NCBI GenBank assembly: GCA_021775995.1
Contig: JAJFGS010000011.1
Span: 62,001 to 126,000 of the forward strand
Direction of reading: 5' to 3'
Source of the DNA: Alphaproteobacteria bacterium
GTDB lineage: Bacteria; Pseudomonadota; Alphaproteobacteria; Micavibrionales; Micavibrionaceae
DNA length: 64,000 nucleotides
This document shows, piece by piece, positions 1 to 9,124 of this stretch (position 1 is the first letter of the stretch; the number at the start of each line of letters is the position of its first letter). Position numbers and translations under genes: made by a program. The notes below the pieces were generated by a model. It was not told where the DNA came from, did not search any database, and saw nothing but the letters and a program-made list of their open reading frames with translations.

Positions 1-741
1 TTAAACATTTTTGTCACTGCGGGTTATCCCGATGCGACACGTAGCTTAGAGATTTTAAAATCCTTACCAAGTAGCGGCGCAGACTTAATCGAACTAGGTA
101 TCCCCTTCACTGACCCCATGGCGGATGGCCCAACAATTCAAGACAGTTCCCTTCAAGCCCTAGAAAATGGCATGAGCCTACAAGGCACGCTTGATATGCT
201 AACCGAATTTAGAAAAGACAATACCGGCACCCCTGTTATTTTGATGGGCTATTTCAACCCAATTTATAAATATGGTTGCGATAAATTTGTGAACAATGCC
301 AAAACAGCAGGAGCAGACGGCCTTATTGTCGTTGACCTTCCTCCCGAAGAAGACGAAGAATTGCGCATTCCTGCACAAAAAGCAGGATTAGATTTTATTA
401 AACTGGTAACCCCCACAACCATTGGAACCCGTCTTGATACTGTTATCAAGAACGCCAGCGGGTTTTTATATTATGTTTCTATTGCTGGCATTACAGGCAC
501 CAAAAGTGCCAATATTGACGAGGTTGCCGCCCACATTAAGCAAATAAAAGAAAAATGTGATCTGCCTGTTGCTGTTGGATTCGGTATAAAAACACCTGAA
601 GATGCCGCCAAAATGAGCAAGATTGCCGATGCTGTTGTTGTCGGTTCAGCCATTGTTGAAAATATCAATAAAAATCAAAGTGTTAGCAATATTGTGGCGC
701 CATTATCCGAGCAAGTTATAGCCCTTAAAAAAGCAATTTAA
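1..741 (+). CDS. trpA: Tryptophan synthase alpha subunit (5' end cut by window)
   Basis: TrpA cleaves indole-3-glycerol phosphate to indole and glyceraldehyde 3-phosphate in the last stage of tryptophan synthesis, working with TrpB in the cytoplasm. The frame is open from base 1, so the gene starts upstream of the window; about 20 N-terminal residues appear to be missing. The visible protein starts LNIFVTAGYPD and carries the two catalytic acids of the family: Glu in LIELGIPF and Asp in DPMADGP. The phosphate-binding glycine segments (VSIAGITG, VGFGIKTPEDA, VVVGSAIV) follow in the expected order. trpA followed by accD and folC is a common alphaproteobacterial arrangement. Confident. Confidence 0.96.
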   Translation, partial: LNIFVTAGYPDATRSLEILKSLPSSGADLIELGIPFTDPMADGPTIQDSSLQALENGMSLQGTLDMLTEFRKDNTGTPVILMGYFNPIYKYGCDKFVNNAKTAGADGLIVVDLPPEEDEELRIPAQKAGLDFIKLVTPTTIGTRLDTVIKNASGFLYYVSIAGITGTKSANIDEVAAHIKQIKEKCDLPVAVGFGIKTPEDAAKMSKIADAVVVGSAIVENINKNQSVSNIVAPLSEQVIALKKAI

Positions 742-797
742 CTCTGAGGTTACCCGAAATTCTTTGCTATCTAGCTCCCTTTTACGCTAAAAAGGCA

Positions 798-827
798 TGA
801 TTAATAATGAAAGTGATTAATAATGAA
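798..827 (+). repeat. 14-bp direct repeat over the accD start codon
   Basis: TGATTAATAATGAA occurs at 798-811 and again at 814-827, 16 bp apart. The second copy contains the accD start codon. The first copy carries an identical ATG context, but 16 bp upstream and therefore out of frame. It looks like a small tandem duplication. No good Shine-Dalgarno sequence precedes the real start. Confidence 0.7.
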
Positions 828-1863
828 TTGGCTCAATAATCTTATCCGTCCCAGCATTCGCTCTCTTGTTCGTGAACAAAAAGACGTACCCGATAATCTT
901 TGGCAAAAATGCCCTTCTTGTGAAGGCATGCTGTTTCAAAAAGAGCTTACTGCCAATAATAATGTTTGTTATCACTGCAGCTTTCATATGCCGATTAAGG
1001 TTCATGATCGTCTGAGAATTATGTTTGATGAGGGTAAATTTGAAACAATCAAAAGCCCTGGTGTGCCGCATGACCCACTAAAGTTTAAAGATAAAAAGAA
1101 ATATAGTGAGCGATTAAAAGATACCCGCACCAAAACAGGTGAAAACGATGCCCTCGTTATAGGTAAAGGTAAAGTTGGGGAACAAAACGCCATTATCGCC
1201 GCCTTTAACTTTGCCTTCATGGGCGGATCCATGGGAACCGCCGTTGGTGAAGGAATTGTCCACGCAGCTGAACAAGCCATTAAAACAAAGTCTGCTCTTA
1301 TTGTTGTGCCTGCTTCTGGCGGCGCCCGTATGCAAGAAGGCATGCTATCTCTGATGCAAATGCCACGGACAATCATCGCCGTTAATATGGTGAAAGAAGA
1401 AGGTCTGCCCTACATCGTAATGCTCGCCAACCCAACAACGGGCGGCGTGAGTGCCTCTTTCGCCATGGTGGGTGACATTCATATTGCCGAACCTGGCGCA
1501 ACCATCGGCTTTGCGGGTCGTCGTGTGATTGAAGAAACTGTACGTGAAACACTCCCTGATGATTTCCAAACTGCTGAATATTTACTAGAGCATGGAATGG
1601 TGGATATGGTTGTGAGTAGAGATGATTTAAATAAAGAAATTGGCAAGTTATTAGATTTACTCATGCAACCTAAAAAACCCTATACCCCTAAAGAAAATGG
1701 GAATGGCAAAAATGGTGGTAAAAATGGGAATGGTACGGGTAAAAAAACAGCAAAAGAGACGAAAGACAAAAAAATTGGTCCTGTTAGTTTAAAACCAGCG
1801 ACCAGTGTTAAAAAAACGGCGGCTAACACTTCATCGGCTCAAAATAAAAGTGCTAAAAAATAA
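823..1863 (+). CDS. accD: Acetyl-CoA carboxylase carboxyltransferase beta subunit
   Basis: With AccA, AccD transfers the carboxyl group from biotinyl-AccB to acetyl-CoA, giving malonyl-CoA for fatty acid synthesis. The N-terminus has the AccD four-cysteine zinc finger (CPSC about residues 30-33 and CYHC about 49-52). The crotonase-like carboxyltransferase core follows, with conserved segments SGGARMQEG, NPTTGGVSASFAM and FAGRRVIEET. The protein is 346 residues, longer than the roughly 300 usual in the family. The excess is a C-terminal tail of about 55 residues, rich in Lys, Gly, Asn and Ala, which is probably disordered. The stop overlaps the probable folC start, suggesting co-transcription. 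Start ATG lies in a small duplication and has a weak ribosome site. Confidence 0.96.
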   Translation: MNWLNNLIRPSIRSLVREQKDVPDNLWQKCPSCEGMLFQKELTANNNVCYHCSFHMPIKVHDRLRIMFDEGKFETIKSPGVPHDPLKFKDKKKYSERLKDTRTKTGENDALVIGKGKVGEQNAIIAAFNFAFMGGSMGTAVGEGIVHAAEQAIKTKSALIVVPASGGARMQEGMLSLMQMPRTIIAVNMVKEEGLPYIVMLANPTTGGVSASFAMVGDIHIAEPGATIGFAGRRVIEETVRETLPDDFQTAEYLLEHGMVDMVVSRDDLNKEIGKLLDLLMQPKKPYTPKENGNGKNGGKNGNGTGKKTAKETKDKKIGPVSLKPATSVKKTAANTSSAQNKSAKK

Positions 1864-3250
1864 AAACGGGTTATTAGAACCCCTTCACAATAAAAGTAAC
1901 GATGCTGCCTTAGAGGCACGGTTAGAGGAGATATTAGGTCTTCTCTATAGCTTCTATGCCCAGACAATCGATATGTCTTTGGAACGGGTAGAACGGTTCT
2001 TAACACAACTAGATAACCCTCATTTAAAACTACCGCCTGTTATTCATGTGGCTGGCACGAACGGCAAAGGCTCAACCATTGCGATGTTGCGCGCGCTTTT
2101 AGAAGCAAGTCATAAACGCGTACATGTCATGACATCTCCGCACCTTTTCCATACGACAGAACGTATACGATTAGCAGGAGATTTAATCTCAACAAAAATG
2201 TTAGTAGACGTTTTGGAAGAATGTCTAGCGGTGAACCGCTCTGAACCCATTACGTTTTTTGAAATGCTCACCGCCGCCTCTTTCCTTGCTATGTCACGCA
2301 TACCAGCGGATTACGTGATATTAGAAACAGGCATGGGGGGGCGTTTAGATGCCACCAACGTTGTTCCTGATCCAATTTGCACCATTATCACCACCATATC
2401 CAAAGACCATAAAAAATTTCTAGGCAATACGATGCAAAAGATTGCTTTTGAAAAAGCAGGAATCATGAAGTCTGGCGTGCCATGCATTATTGGTTACCAA
2501 ACAAAGCAGGCGCATGACGCAGGAGTGTTAGATGTTTTCCAAGATACATCAACAAGTTTACCCACAGATGCAAAATTATTTCGCTACGGTTCGGAGTGGG
2601 ATATTGAACCCAAAAATGATGGTGCAAAATTTACTTGGCAAGGTGAATCAATTGTTACGAGTCAACCAAATCTAATAGGACTTCATCAAATTTATAACTG
2701 CGGTGCAGCCCTCGCCGCATACCGCATCATTATGAAGACAGATTTTGATGCAAAAATTTTATCCCCTGATAACCCTGATAACCCCCCTGTGAATCCTTTG
2801 CGGAAAATTCATTGGCCAGGACGGTTGCAAAAAATAGAGTCTGGCAACGAGTCCTTGGCGTTGCGAAATTTGCTGCATGACACACAAGAGCTATGGTGTG
2901 ACGGGGGTCATAATGATAGTGCGGGCATCATGCTGGCACACCAAGCCAAAATTTGGCAGGAACAAGATCAAAAGCCATTGCACCTTATTGTCGCGATGGT
3001 AGACCGAAAACATCCGAAAGAATTTTTAGAACCATTATTGCCATACACGGCAAGTATCACCGTGACCTCTATCCCTGATGAGGCAAGTTCTTATAGTGTT
3101 GATGAATTATATGATCTGGTAGAACCTCTGGGATTTAAAGAATTGAGAAAATCAGTAACAACCGCCAAAGCACTAACGAATATAGAAGACAGGAACACAA
3201 GAATATTAATTACAGGTTCACTTTACTTCATAGGCACAATTTTGGCTTAA
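1850..3250 (+). CDS. folC: Bifunctional folylpolyglutamate / dihydrofolate synthase
   Basis: FolC is a Mur-ligase-family enzyme that joins glutamate to dihydropteroate and adds further glutamates to folates, using ATP. The ATP-binding loop GTNGKGST and the downstream family segments (DYVILETGMGGRLDATN, TTISKDHKKFLG, WPGRLQ, WCDGGHN) are all present in order. The frame is open back to a GTG at 1805, inside accD. I prefer the GTG at 1850, which gives 466 residues and overlaps accD by 14 bp; neither GTG has a strong ribosome site, so the start is uncertain. Overlap with accD suggests translational coupling. Function confident, start moderate. Confidence 0.93.
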   Translation: MLKNKNGLLEPLHNKSNDAALEARLEEILGLLYSFYAQTIDMSLERVERFLTQLDNPHLKLPPVIHVAGTNGKGSTIAMLRALLEASHKRVHVMTSPHLFHTTERIRLAGDLISTKMLVDVLEECLAVNRSEPITFFEMLTAASFLAMSRIPADYVILETGMGGRLDATNVVPDPICTIITTISKDHKKFLGNTMQKIAFEKAGIMKSGVPCIIGYQTKQAHDAGVLDVFQDTSTSLPTDAKLFRYGSEWDIEPKNDGAKFTWQGESIVTSQPNLIGLHQIYNCGAALAAYRIIMKTDFDAKILSPDNPDNPPVNPLRKIHWPGRLQKIESGNESLALRNLLHDTQELWCDGGHNDSAGIMLAHQAKIWQEQDQKPLHLIVAMVDRKHPKEFLEPLLPYTASITVTSIPDEASSYSVDELYDLVEPLGFKELRKSVTTAKALTNIEDRNTRILITGSLYFIGTILA

Positions 3251-3301
3251 TTTGCCCTAATATAACCTTAACCGTGCCTTTATAGTGGACATTTTCATCA
3301 T

Positions 3302-3315
3302 TAGTTTTAAAACTA
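3302..3315. promoter_or_regulatory. 14-bp perfect palindrome upstream of the chvI-like gene
   Basis: TAGTTTTAAAACTA is a perfect palindrome 24 bp before the response-regulator start codon. It could be an operator, possibly for autoregulation, or a chance AT-rich palindrome. A ribosome site, AAAGGA, lies between it and the ATG. Confidence 0.3.
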
Positions 3316-3339
3316 GCGTAAACTATTAAAGGATTTCAC

Positions 3340-4050
3340 ATGACTCCCAACAACGCACAAAATATAGCCCTCGTTGATGATGACCGTAATATTATTGCGT
3401 CCGTTTCGATGTCATTGGAAGCCGAAGGCTTTAACGTCAAAACCTATAATGATGGTGAAGAAGGATTAAAAGGTATTACGGATAATCCACCTGATCTGGT
3501 CGTTCTTGATATTAAGATGCCACGTATGGATGGTATGGAGGTCTTAGCAAAGCTGCGTGAGAAATCGAGACTGCCAGTTATATTCCTAACCTCTAAGGAT
3601 GACGAGGTAGATGAAGTCATTGGCCTCAGAATGGGAGCAGATGATTATATTACCAAACCTTTTTCCCAGCGTCTGTTAATTGAACGTATTCGTGCCTTGC
3701 TTCGTCGCCAGCAATTACAAAATACCCCACCCGAGCCAAATACAGATGAAATGACCCAGCGCGGTGATTTATTGTTGGATGATTCACGCCATTTATGTAC
3801 ATGGAAGGGCAAAGCCGTTAATCTAACCGTTACTGAATATTTGTTGGTCAAAGCCCTCGCTATGCGCCCAGGCCATGTTAAAAACAGAGATCAGTTGATT
3901 GATTTAGCATATGGTGAGAATATCTACGTTGATGACAGAACAATCGACAGCCACATCAAACGGGTCCGGAAAAAATTCAAAGCGGTGGACACCGATTTTA
4001 ACCAAATTGAAACCCTCTATGGCATCGGGTATCGATATAAAGAACAGTAG
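3340..4050 (+). CDS. chvI: OmpR-family response regulator, ChvI type
   Basis: A cytoplasmic transcription regulator of 236 residues. The receiver domain (about 8-120) has the acidic pocket DDD near residues 13-15, the phospho-acceptor Asp57 in VVLDIKMP, and Lys106 in ITKPF. A winged-helix DNA-binding domain (about 135-234) ends in the typical [16 protein letters not shown] recognition region and the YGIGYRY wing. It overlaps the downstream sensor kinase gene, and rapZ follows, matching the ChvI-ChvG (BatR/BatS, ExoR-linked) arrangement of alphaproteobacteria. In that group the pair controls envelope, acid-stress and surface-polysaccharide genes; the targets here are not visible. Ribosome site AAAGGA precedes the ATG. 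Confidence 0.9.
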   Translation: MTPNNAQNIALVDDDRNIIASVSMSLEAEGFNVKTYNDGEEGLKGITDNPPDLVVLDIKMPRMDGMEVLAKLREKSRLPVIFLTSKDDEVDEVIGLRMGADDYITKPFSQRLLIERIRALLRRQQLQNTPPEPNTDEMTQRGDLLLDDSRHLCTWKGKAVNLTVTEYLLVKALAMRPGHVKNRDQLIDLAYGENIYVDDRTIDSHIKRVRKKFKAVDTDFNQIETLYGIGYRYKEQ

Positions 4051-5755
4051 GTTTTTTCCACTTTTTAAGCGTAGAAAAGAACCCGACAGAACCCACGATA
4101 ATAGACCCATTGACCAACGGTGGAGTGCCTCATCCGAAAAAATGAGTTCGCTCACGGTACGTATTCTCTCCGTGAATATTATTGCCATTATGATTTTAGG
4201 AGCAGGTGTTCTTTACTTGGGCGAATACACCGATGGTCTCGTTGCAAGTGAATTAGAATCTTTACACGATGAAGCGCGTTTTGTGTCTGATGCGCTATCT
4301 GAAGGAGCCGTTCGCCCCGTCTTCCAAGTTTCACCCATTCCATTCGAAGATCCCATGGAAATTGAGGCAGTCAAACCACAACTAGCGCGGAGTATGCTGG
4401 CGCGCCTTGGGCAAAGCAGTAAAAGCCGCATGAAATTATTTAGTATTGATAGTAACCTTCTAGCCGATACACAAGAACTCTCAGTATCACCAAGCCATGT
4501 CCAAAAAGAAAGATTAAAAAAAGATAGCTATAATATTGGTTATCTATTTAACCAATCAGCAGGGCGTTTTTTGGATATTATTCCAACCCAAACAAAACTC
4601 TCTAGTTTCCCAGAAAGTAAAATTGAAGATATTTTTAATTTTCCTGATTCTCAAAAAGCGATGATAGGCGAGATCAGTACTTCTGCTTGGAAACGAGAAG
4701 ACGGTTCAATCATTTTGACCGCTGCAGCCCCCATTCAAAAAATCAAACAGGTATTAGGAGTAACAGTTTTAATCCGTGATGGAACGGAATTAGAACAAAA
4801 AATTTCGCAAATTCGCGTTGATGTTTTCCGTGTTTTTCTTGGCTCTCTTGGCATTACCGTCATGTTATCCATTTACCTTTCTGGCCTCATTGGTAAACCA
4901 CTAAAAAAACTTGCCTTAGCGGCAGAAGCGGTACGGATTGGCAAAAGCCGCAATGTTGAAATCCCCGATATGAGTAAACGAGGAGATGAAATTGGTGAAT
5001 TATCCCTTGTTCTAAGAGATATGACACAAGCCTTAAGAGATAGAATGGATACTATTGAACGTTTTGCCGCCGATGTATCACATGAAATAAAAAACCCACT
5101 CACCAGCTTACGCAGTGCGGTGGAAACGGTTGGTAAAATTAAAGACGAAACAAAACGACAAAAATTAATGGATATTATTCATCATGACGTACAACGTTTA
5201 GACCGCCTTATCAGTGATATATCTAACGCATCACGCCTTGATGCTGAACTTTCCCGTGATCAAATGGAACGTATCGATATTAGAGATTTACTCTTTCAAT
5301 TGCGGGACGCTTACAAAAAACCAATGGAACGTGTGACTGGCGTTTTTAATGTAAAAGAAAAAATTATTATTCCAATTTCGGAAGATGTTGAACTTTATGT
5401 TTTAGGAAATGAACAACGTTTAGCCCAAGTTTTTGGTAATTTAATAAGCAACGCCCTTTCTTTTTCTCCCGACAATGGAAATGTATGCATAAGCGCACTA
5501 AAAGATGGCAAGAATATCATTATATCCGTAGAAGATAATGGCCCAGGCATTCCAGATAGTAAAATCGAAGCTATATTTGACCGTTTTTACACCGAACGCC
5601 CCCATGAAAGTTACGGCAGTCATTCTGGCCTTGGCCTTTCAATTTCAAAACAGATTATTGATGCTCATGAAGGCGAAATTTGGGCAGAAAATAAACGTGA
5701 TAAAAACAACAAACGTACTGGCGTTATCTTTAAGGTAAAATTACAGGCGGCATGA
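4019..5755 (+). CDS. chvG: Membrane sensor histidine kinase, ChvG type
   Basis: Partner kinase of the preceding regulator. There is a short basic cytoplasmic N-terminus, a first membrane helix (about residues 45-65), a periplasmic sensor of about 200 residues, and a second helix (about 272-292). A HAMP linker, a HisKA domain with His355 in [12 protein letters not shown], and an ATPase domain follow. The ATPase domain has the N box (NLISNALSF), G1 box (DNGPGIP) and G2 box (GLGLSIS). The frame is open to 3911, inside chvI. I chose ATG 4019, which overlaps chvI by 32 bp and gives 578 residues; ATG 4142 would leave almost nothing before the first helix. The end overlaps rapZ by ATGA, implying coupled translation. 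Confidence 0.9.
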   Translation: MASGIDIKNSRFFPLFKRRKEPDRTHDNRPIDQRWSASSEKMSSLTVRILSVNIIAIMILGAGVLYLGEYTDGLVASELESLHDEARFVSDALSEGAVRPVFQVSPIPFEDPMEIEAVKPQLARSMLARLGQSSKSRMKLFSIDSNLLADTQELSVSPSHVQKERLKKDSYNIGYLFNQSAGRFLDIIPTQTKLSSFPESKIEDIFNFPDSQKAMIGEISTSAWKREDGSIILTAAAPIQKIKQVLGVTVLIRDGTELEQKISQIRVDVFRVFLGSLGITVMLSIYLSGLIGKPLKKLALAAEAVRIGKSRNVEIPDMSKRGDEIGELSLVLRDMTQALRDRMDTIERFAADVSHEIKNPLTSLRSAVETVGKIKDETKRQKLMDIIHHDVQRLDRLISDISNASRLDAELSRDQMERIDIRDLLFQLRDAYKKPMERVTGVFNVKEKIIIPISEDVELYVLGNEQRLAQVFGNLISNALSFSPDNGNVCISALKDGKNIIISVEDNGPGIPDSKIEAIFDRFYTERPHESYGSHSGLGLSISKQIIDAHEGEIWAENKRDKNNKRTGVIFKVKLQAA

Positions 5756-6585
5756 TAAAAAACAAACTTCTCATTATCACAGGATTATCGGGCGCAGGAA
5801 TGTCCTCAGCCTTAAAAGCGTTGGAAGATAATGGATATGAAGTTCTAGATAATTTTCCTTTAAGTCTTATTGATGATCTTTTAAAAGAAAAGTCCAACAA
5901 GCCCCTCGCTATTGGCGTTGATAGCCGTACCCGAAATTTCAGCACAGCAAAATTAAAAAAAGCGGTCAAAGAATATCAGGCCTATTTAGTTTTCGTGACT
6001 TGTAAGCACTCCATTTTGCAAAAGCGTTACACTGAAACACGGCGCAAACACCCACTGGCTAAGGATCGACCTGTGAGTGATGGCATTGCTAAAGAGGTCG
6101 AAATGATGGACCCATTAGTCGAGGCTGCCGACTTGGTCATTGATACAACAGAGCTCAATATCCATGATATGCGCCGTACGATTGAAGAAAACTTTGCCCA
6201 CAAAGATGCACAACGCCTTACCGTAAGCCTTGTTTCTTTTGGGTTTAGAAACGGTGTTCCGCGTGAAGCTGATATTGTTATGGATGTTCGGTTTTTAAAA
6301 AATCCGCATTGGGATAAAAAATTAAAACCCCTTACAGGTCAAAGCAAAGAGGTTGGCGATTACATTAATACGGATGAAAGTTTTGCCCCATTCATTGAAA
6401 ATTTTCAAAGTCTGATTGAACCCCTATTGGAACGTTATAACCATGAAGGTAAAAGCTACCTCACCATTGCGATTGGCTGTACAGGCGGCAAACATCGATC
6501 CGTCTATACCGTTGAAACGCTCCAAAAATGGTTGAAAAAATTAAAAATAAAAACCCACGTTAAACACCGTGATATGCCAGTTTAG
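5752..6585 (+). CDS. rapZ: RNase adapter RapZ / P-loop nucleotide-binding protein
   Basis: The RapZ (YvcJ) family comprises RNA-binding adapter/nucleotide-binding proteins; in enterobacteria RapZ steers RNase E to a small RNA controlling glucosamine-6-phosphate synthase. The protein is 277 residues, the normal length. The N-terminal loop reads GLSGAGMSS (residues 11-19), so the usual Walker A lysine is methionine. The C-terminal RNA-binding half is intact, with FGFRNGVPREAD, DVRFLKNPHW and IGCTGGKHRSVY. It starts inside the chvG stop (ATGA). In many relatives an HPr kinase gene lies between chvG and rapZ; it is absent here. The family call is secure, but nucleotide binding at the altered loop is uncertain. 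Confidence 0.93.
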   Translation: MIKNKLLIITGLSGAGMSSALKALEDNGYEVLDNFPLSLIDDLLKEKSNKPLAIGVDSRTRNFSTAKLKKAVKEYQAYLVFVTCKHSILQKRYTETRRKHPLAKDRPVSDGIAKEVEMMDPLVEAADLVIDTTELNIHDMRRTIEENFAHKDAQRLTVSLVSFGFRNGVPREADIVMDVRFLKNPHWDKKLKPLTGQSKEVGDYINTDESFAPFIENFQSLIEPLLERYNHEGKSYLTIAIGCTGGKHRSVYTVETLQKWLKKLKIKTHVKHRDMPV

Positions 6586-6707
6586 GCACCCGGTTGTTTG
6601 GGTGTAACAGGTGTTGAAACGGGTAGCTTATCATCCGTCATTTCATAGTTTGGGCGATCAGGATCACCGTCTAATGTGAAACAAAATTCTTTAAATAAAT
6701 CACGCAT
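6582..6707 (-). CDS. Small protein of 41 residues, unknown function
   Basis: A short frame starting MRDLFKEFCFTLDG and ending in a Pro/Thr/Lys-rich tail. Its ATG lies inside the last codons of the upstream 129-residue gene (8-bp overlap, TATGCGTGA), the usual geometry of translational coupling. Its stop overlaps the rapZ stop region by 4 bp from the opposite strand. Acidic middle (DGDPDRP), one cysteine, no signal peptide or membrane helix. I do not recognise a family. The tight packing on both sides is the main reason for believing it is a gene. Confidence 0.55.
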   Translation of the reverse strand: MRDLFKEFCFTLDGDPDRPNYEMTDDKLPVSTPVTPKQPGA

Positions 6708-7089
6708 AGTTTTTTGCCTCTTCGCTTTCTAATCTAAATAAGGCATTTTCTTTTGAAACACCTTCTGTTTCTAATTTATAAAATAAAACTTTCATTTTAT
6801 TGTCTTCATCTTTTTCAGAAACGATATTGTATAAAATACGGCTCTTCGTCTCATGACCTAAATGCATTAAACGTTTACGGCCGTTCAGCAAAGACACTAG
6901 ATTCGTCACTTTCTTTTCCGCTAGTGCTATATCTTCTTCTTTATCCAAAATGGTGTAATCACCAACAGGAACGGCTTCTTTTGCCTCATCTTGTTTTTTA
7001 AGAATTAAAAAAGCACGCTCATTCACGGGGGAGCGTTGATACGCATACTTCCCAATTGCGCCTTCTACATTAAAATCTTGTGTTTGCAT
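6700..7089 (-). CDS. Hypothetical cytoplasmic protein, 129 residues
   Basis: I do not recognise the family. The protein has a short N-terminal segment that may form beta strands (about 8-45), then a charged, largely helical C-terminal half rich in Lys and Glu, with no signal peptide or transmembrane segment. The gene is transcribed divergently from ahcY across a 137-bp gap and convergently with rapZ. It is coupled to the 41-residue frame downstream. The sequence between it and ahcY (7090-7226) contains AT-rich promoter-like DNA and several TTAA half-sites, but no recognised riboswitch. Coding appears real from its clean length and coupling; the function is unknown. Confidence 0.7.
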   Translation of the reverse strand: MQTQDFNVEGAIGKYAYQRSPVNERAFLILKKQDEAKEAVPVGDYTILDKEEDIALAEKKVTNLVSLLNGRKRLMHLGHETKSRILYNIVSEKDEDNKMKVLFYKLETEGVSKENALFRLESEEAKNYA

Positions 7090-7226
7090 GTCGATATTAT
7101 CCTTTTAAATACCTATAAAACCCTTGATTTTATGGGCTTAACCCCTTAATTCTTAACCGAAATTAGTTAATAAAATGCTAAATACACAAACATAATACCA
7201 AATTAGATAAGACGGAGACAAATATC

Positions 7227-8537
7227 ATGGGTGCATCACCGAAAACAGTAGAGAACGACTATAAAATTGCAGACATTTCATTGGCTGACTACGGTCGCAA
7301 GGAAATTGAATTAGCTGAAGCAGAAATGCCTGGTTTGATGGCTCTACGCGAAGAATATGGCTCTAAAAAGCCTCTAAAAGATGCCCGCATTGTTGGCTGT
7401 CTTCATATGACCATTCAAACAGCGGTTTTGATTGAAACGCTGCAAGCACTTGGCGCAACCATCCGTTGGAGTAGTTGTAACATCTTTTCAACCCAAGACC
7501 ATGCCGCCGCCGCAATTGCTGCCAAAGGTACACCTGTTTTTGCCTGGAAGGGTCAAACAGAAGAAGAGGGTGAGTGGTGTATTCATCAAACAATTAAAGG
7601 CCCAGATGGCTGGACACCAAATATGATTTTAGATGATGGTGGTGACTTAACAACCATCATGCATGAAGATTATCCAGAAATGATGAAAGACATTAAAGGT
7701 CTTTCCGAAGAAACAACCACAGGCGTACACCGCTTACACGAAATGGTAAAAGCAGGTAAATTGATGGTGCCTGCGATTAACGTGAATGATTCTGTGACTA
7801 AATCAAAATTTGATAACAAGTACGGTTGTCGCGAATCTTTAGTGGATGCTATTCGCCGTGCGACAGATGTCATGATGGCTGGTAAGGTTGCCTGTGTTGC
7901 AGGATATGGTGATGTGGGTAAGGGTTCAGCCGAATCCTTAAAATCACAAGGCGTACGCGTCATGGTGACAGAAATTGACCCTATCTGTGCATTGCAAGCC
8001 GCCATGGAAGGTTACGAAGTTGTCACAATGGAAGAGGCCGCGCCACGTGCCGATATCTTTGTAACCACAACAGGAAATAAAGACATCATCACCATGGATC
8101 ATATGCGTGAGATGAAAGACAACGCAATTGTTTGTAACATTGGTCACTTCGACAATGAAATCCAAACAGAACCTTTACGTAACCTAAAATGGACCAATAT
8201 TAAGCCGCAAGTTGACCAAATTGAATTTCCAGGTGGTAAAAGCATTATCTTGCTCGCCGAAGGACGCTTGGTAAATCTTGGTTGTGCAACAGGGCATCCT
8301 TCTTTTGTTATGAGCGCTTCTTTCACCAACCAAACTTTGGCACAAATTGAGCTTTGGAATAATTCAGATAAATATGAGAAGCAAGTTTATGTATTGCCTA
8401 AACATTTAGATGAAAAAGTTGCGACGCTTCACTTAGAAAAAGTTGGCGCAAAACTATCCAAGCTATCTAAAGACCAAGCGGATTATATTGGTGTTGAGCA
8501 AGCAGGGCCGTTTAAAGACGACGCTTATAGATACTAA
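7227..8537 (+). CDS. ahcY: S-adenosylhomocysteine hydrolase
   Basis: Hydrolyses S-adenosylhomocysteine, the product of methyl-transfer reactions, to adenosine and homocysteine with bound NAD+, keeping methylation running. The protein is 436 residues. It has substrate-site segments ([43 protein letters not shown]), the NAD-binding loop [10 protein letters not shown], and the typical C-terminus ending in DAYRY. A good ribosome site, ACGGAGA, precedes the ATG. The next gene starts at the base after its stop, so the two are probably one operon. The divL/tsaE/addAB block nearby is typical of the class. Confidence 0.98.
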   Translation: MGASPKTVENDYKIADISLADYGRKEIELAEAEMPGLMALREEYGSKKPLKDARIVGCLHMTIQTAVLIETLQALGATIRWSSCNIFSTQDHAAAAIAAKGTPVFAWKGQTEEEGEWCIHQTIKGPDGWTPNMILDDGGDLTTIMHEDYPEMMKDIKGLSEETTTGVHRLHEMVKAGKLMVPAINVNDSVTKSKFDNKYGCRESLVDAIRRATDVMMAGKVACVAGYGDVGKGSAESLKSQGVRVMVTEIDPICALQAAMEGYEVVTMEEAAPRADIFVTTTGNKDIITMDHMREMKDNAIVCNIGHFDNEIQTEPLRNLKWTNIKPQVDQIEFPGGKSIILLAEGRLVNLGCATGHPSFVMSASFTNQTLAQIELWNNSDKYEKQVYVLPKHLDEKVATLHLEKVGAKLSKLSKDQADYIGVEQAGPFKDDAYRY

Positions 8538-9116
8538 ATGACTGTAAAGCTTTTATTTCTCTCGGGCAGTTGTCGCAAAGACTCTTTTAATAAAAAATTG
8601 TCAAAAATTGCTTGTGATATTGCAAGCAAGCAAGGCATAGAAGCGACTTTCATCGATCTAGCCGATTTTGACATGCCAATTTACAATGGTGACTTGGAAG
8701 ATGAAAGTGGCGTTCCTGAAAATGCTATCAAGCTTAAAAAAATCTTCATTGAACATGATGGGTTTTTTATCGCCAGCCCTGAATATAACAGCTCTTTCTC
8801 CTCACTCTTAAAAAATACACTTGATTGGATATCAAGAGAGCATGAAGAAAATGAGCCGTCACTTGCCGCCTATCGGGGTAAAGTAGCCGCAATTTCTTCC
8901 ACCTCACCCGGTGGTTTAGGGGGAATGCGTGGTCTTGTACCACTTCGTATGCTACTGGGTAATATTGGCGTAACTGTTATCCCAGATCAATTGGCCATTC
9001 CTGCGGCACATAACTGTTTTAATGATAAAGGCCAATTAACCGATGACAAACAGGCCAAAGCATTACAGAATGTAATCAGTTCTTTTGTCAAAACAACCAA
9101 GGCCATCAAAGGCTAA
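8538..9116 (+). CDS. NAD(P)H-dependent FMN reductase family flavoprotein
   Basis: A flavodoxin-fold protein of 192 residues. The N-terminal FMN phosphate-binding loop is SGSCRKDSFNKKL (about residues 9-21). The SPEYNSSFSSLLKNTLDW segment (about 80-97) is the signature of the NADPH-dependent FMN reductase / chromate reductase group. A glycine-rich loop TSPGGLGGMRG follows. Members reduce flavins, quinones or azo compounds; the physiological substrate cannot be read from sequence. The gene abuts ahcY with no spacer and is followed 8 bp later by purU, so it probably belongs to the same transcript. Confidence 0.88.
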   Translation: MTVKLLFLSGSCRKDSFNKKLSKIACDIASKQGIEATFIDLADFDMPIYNGDLEDESGVPENAIKLKKIFIEHDGFFIASPEYNSSFSSLLKNTLDWISREHEENEPSLAAYRGKVAAISSTSPGGLGGMRGLVPLRMLLGNIGVTVIPDQLAIPAAHNCFNDKGQLTDDKQAKALQNVISSFVKTTKAIKG

Positions 9117-9124
9117 AAAATATA

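Noticed and set aside
7090-7226. SAH or SAM riboswitch upstream of ahcY
   Set aside because: Only AT-rich sequence with TTAA half-sites was seen; no conserved pairing or core of a known SAH or SAM riboswitch could be identified.
7090-7226. CtrA box upstream of ahcY
   Set aside because: There are several TTAA half-sites, but none is spaced by seven bases from a second TTAAC.
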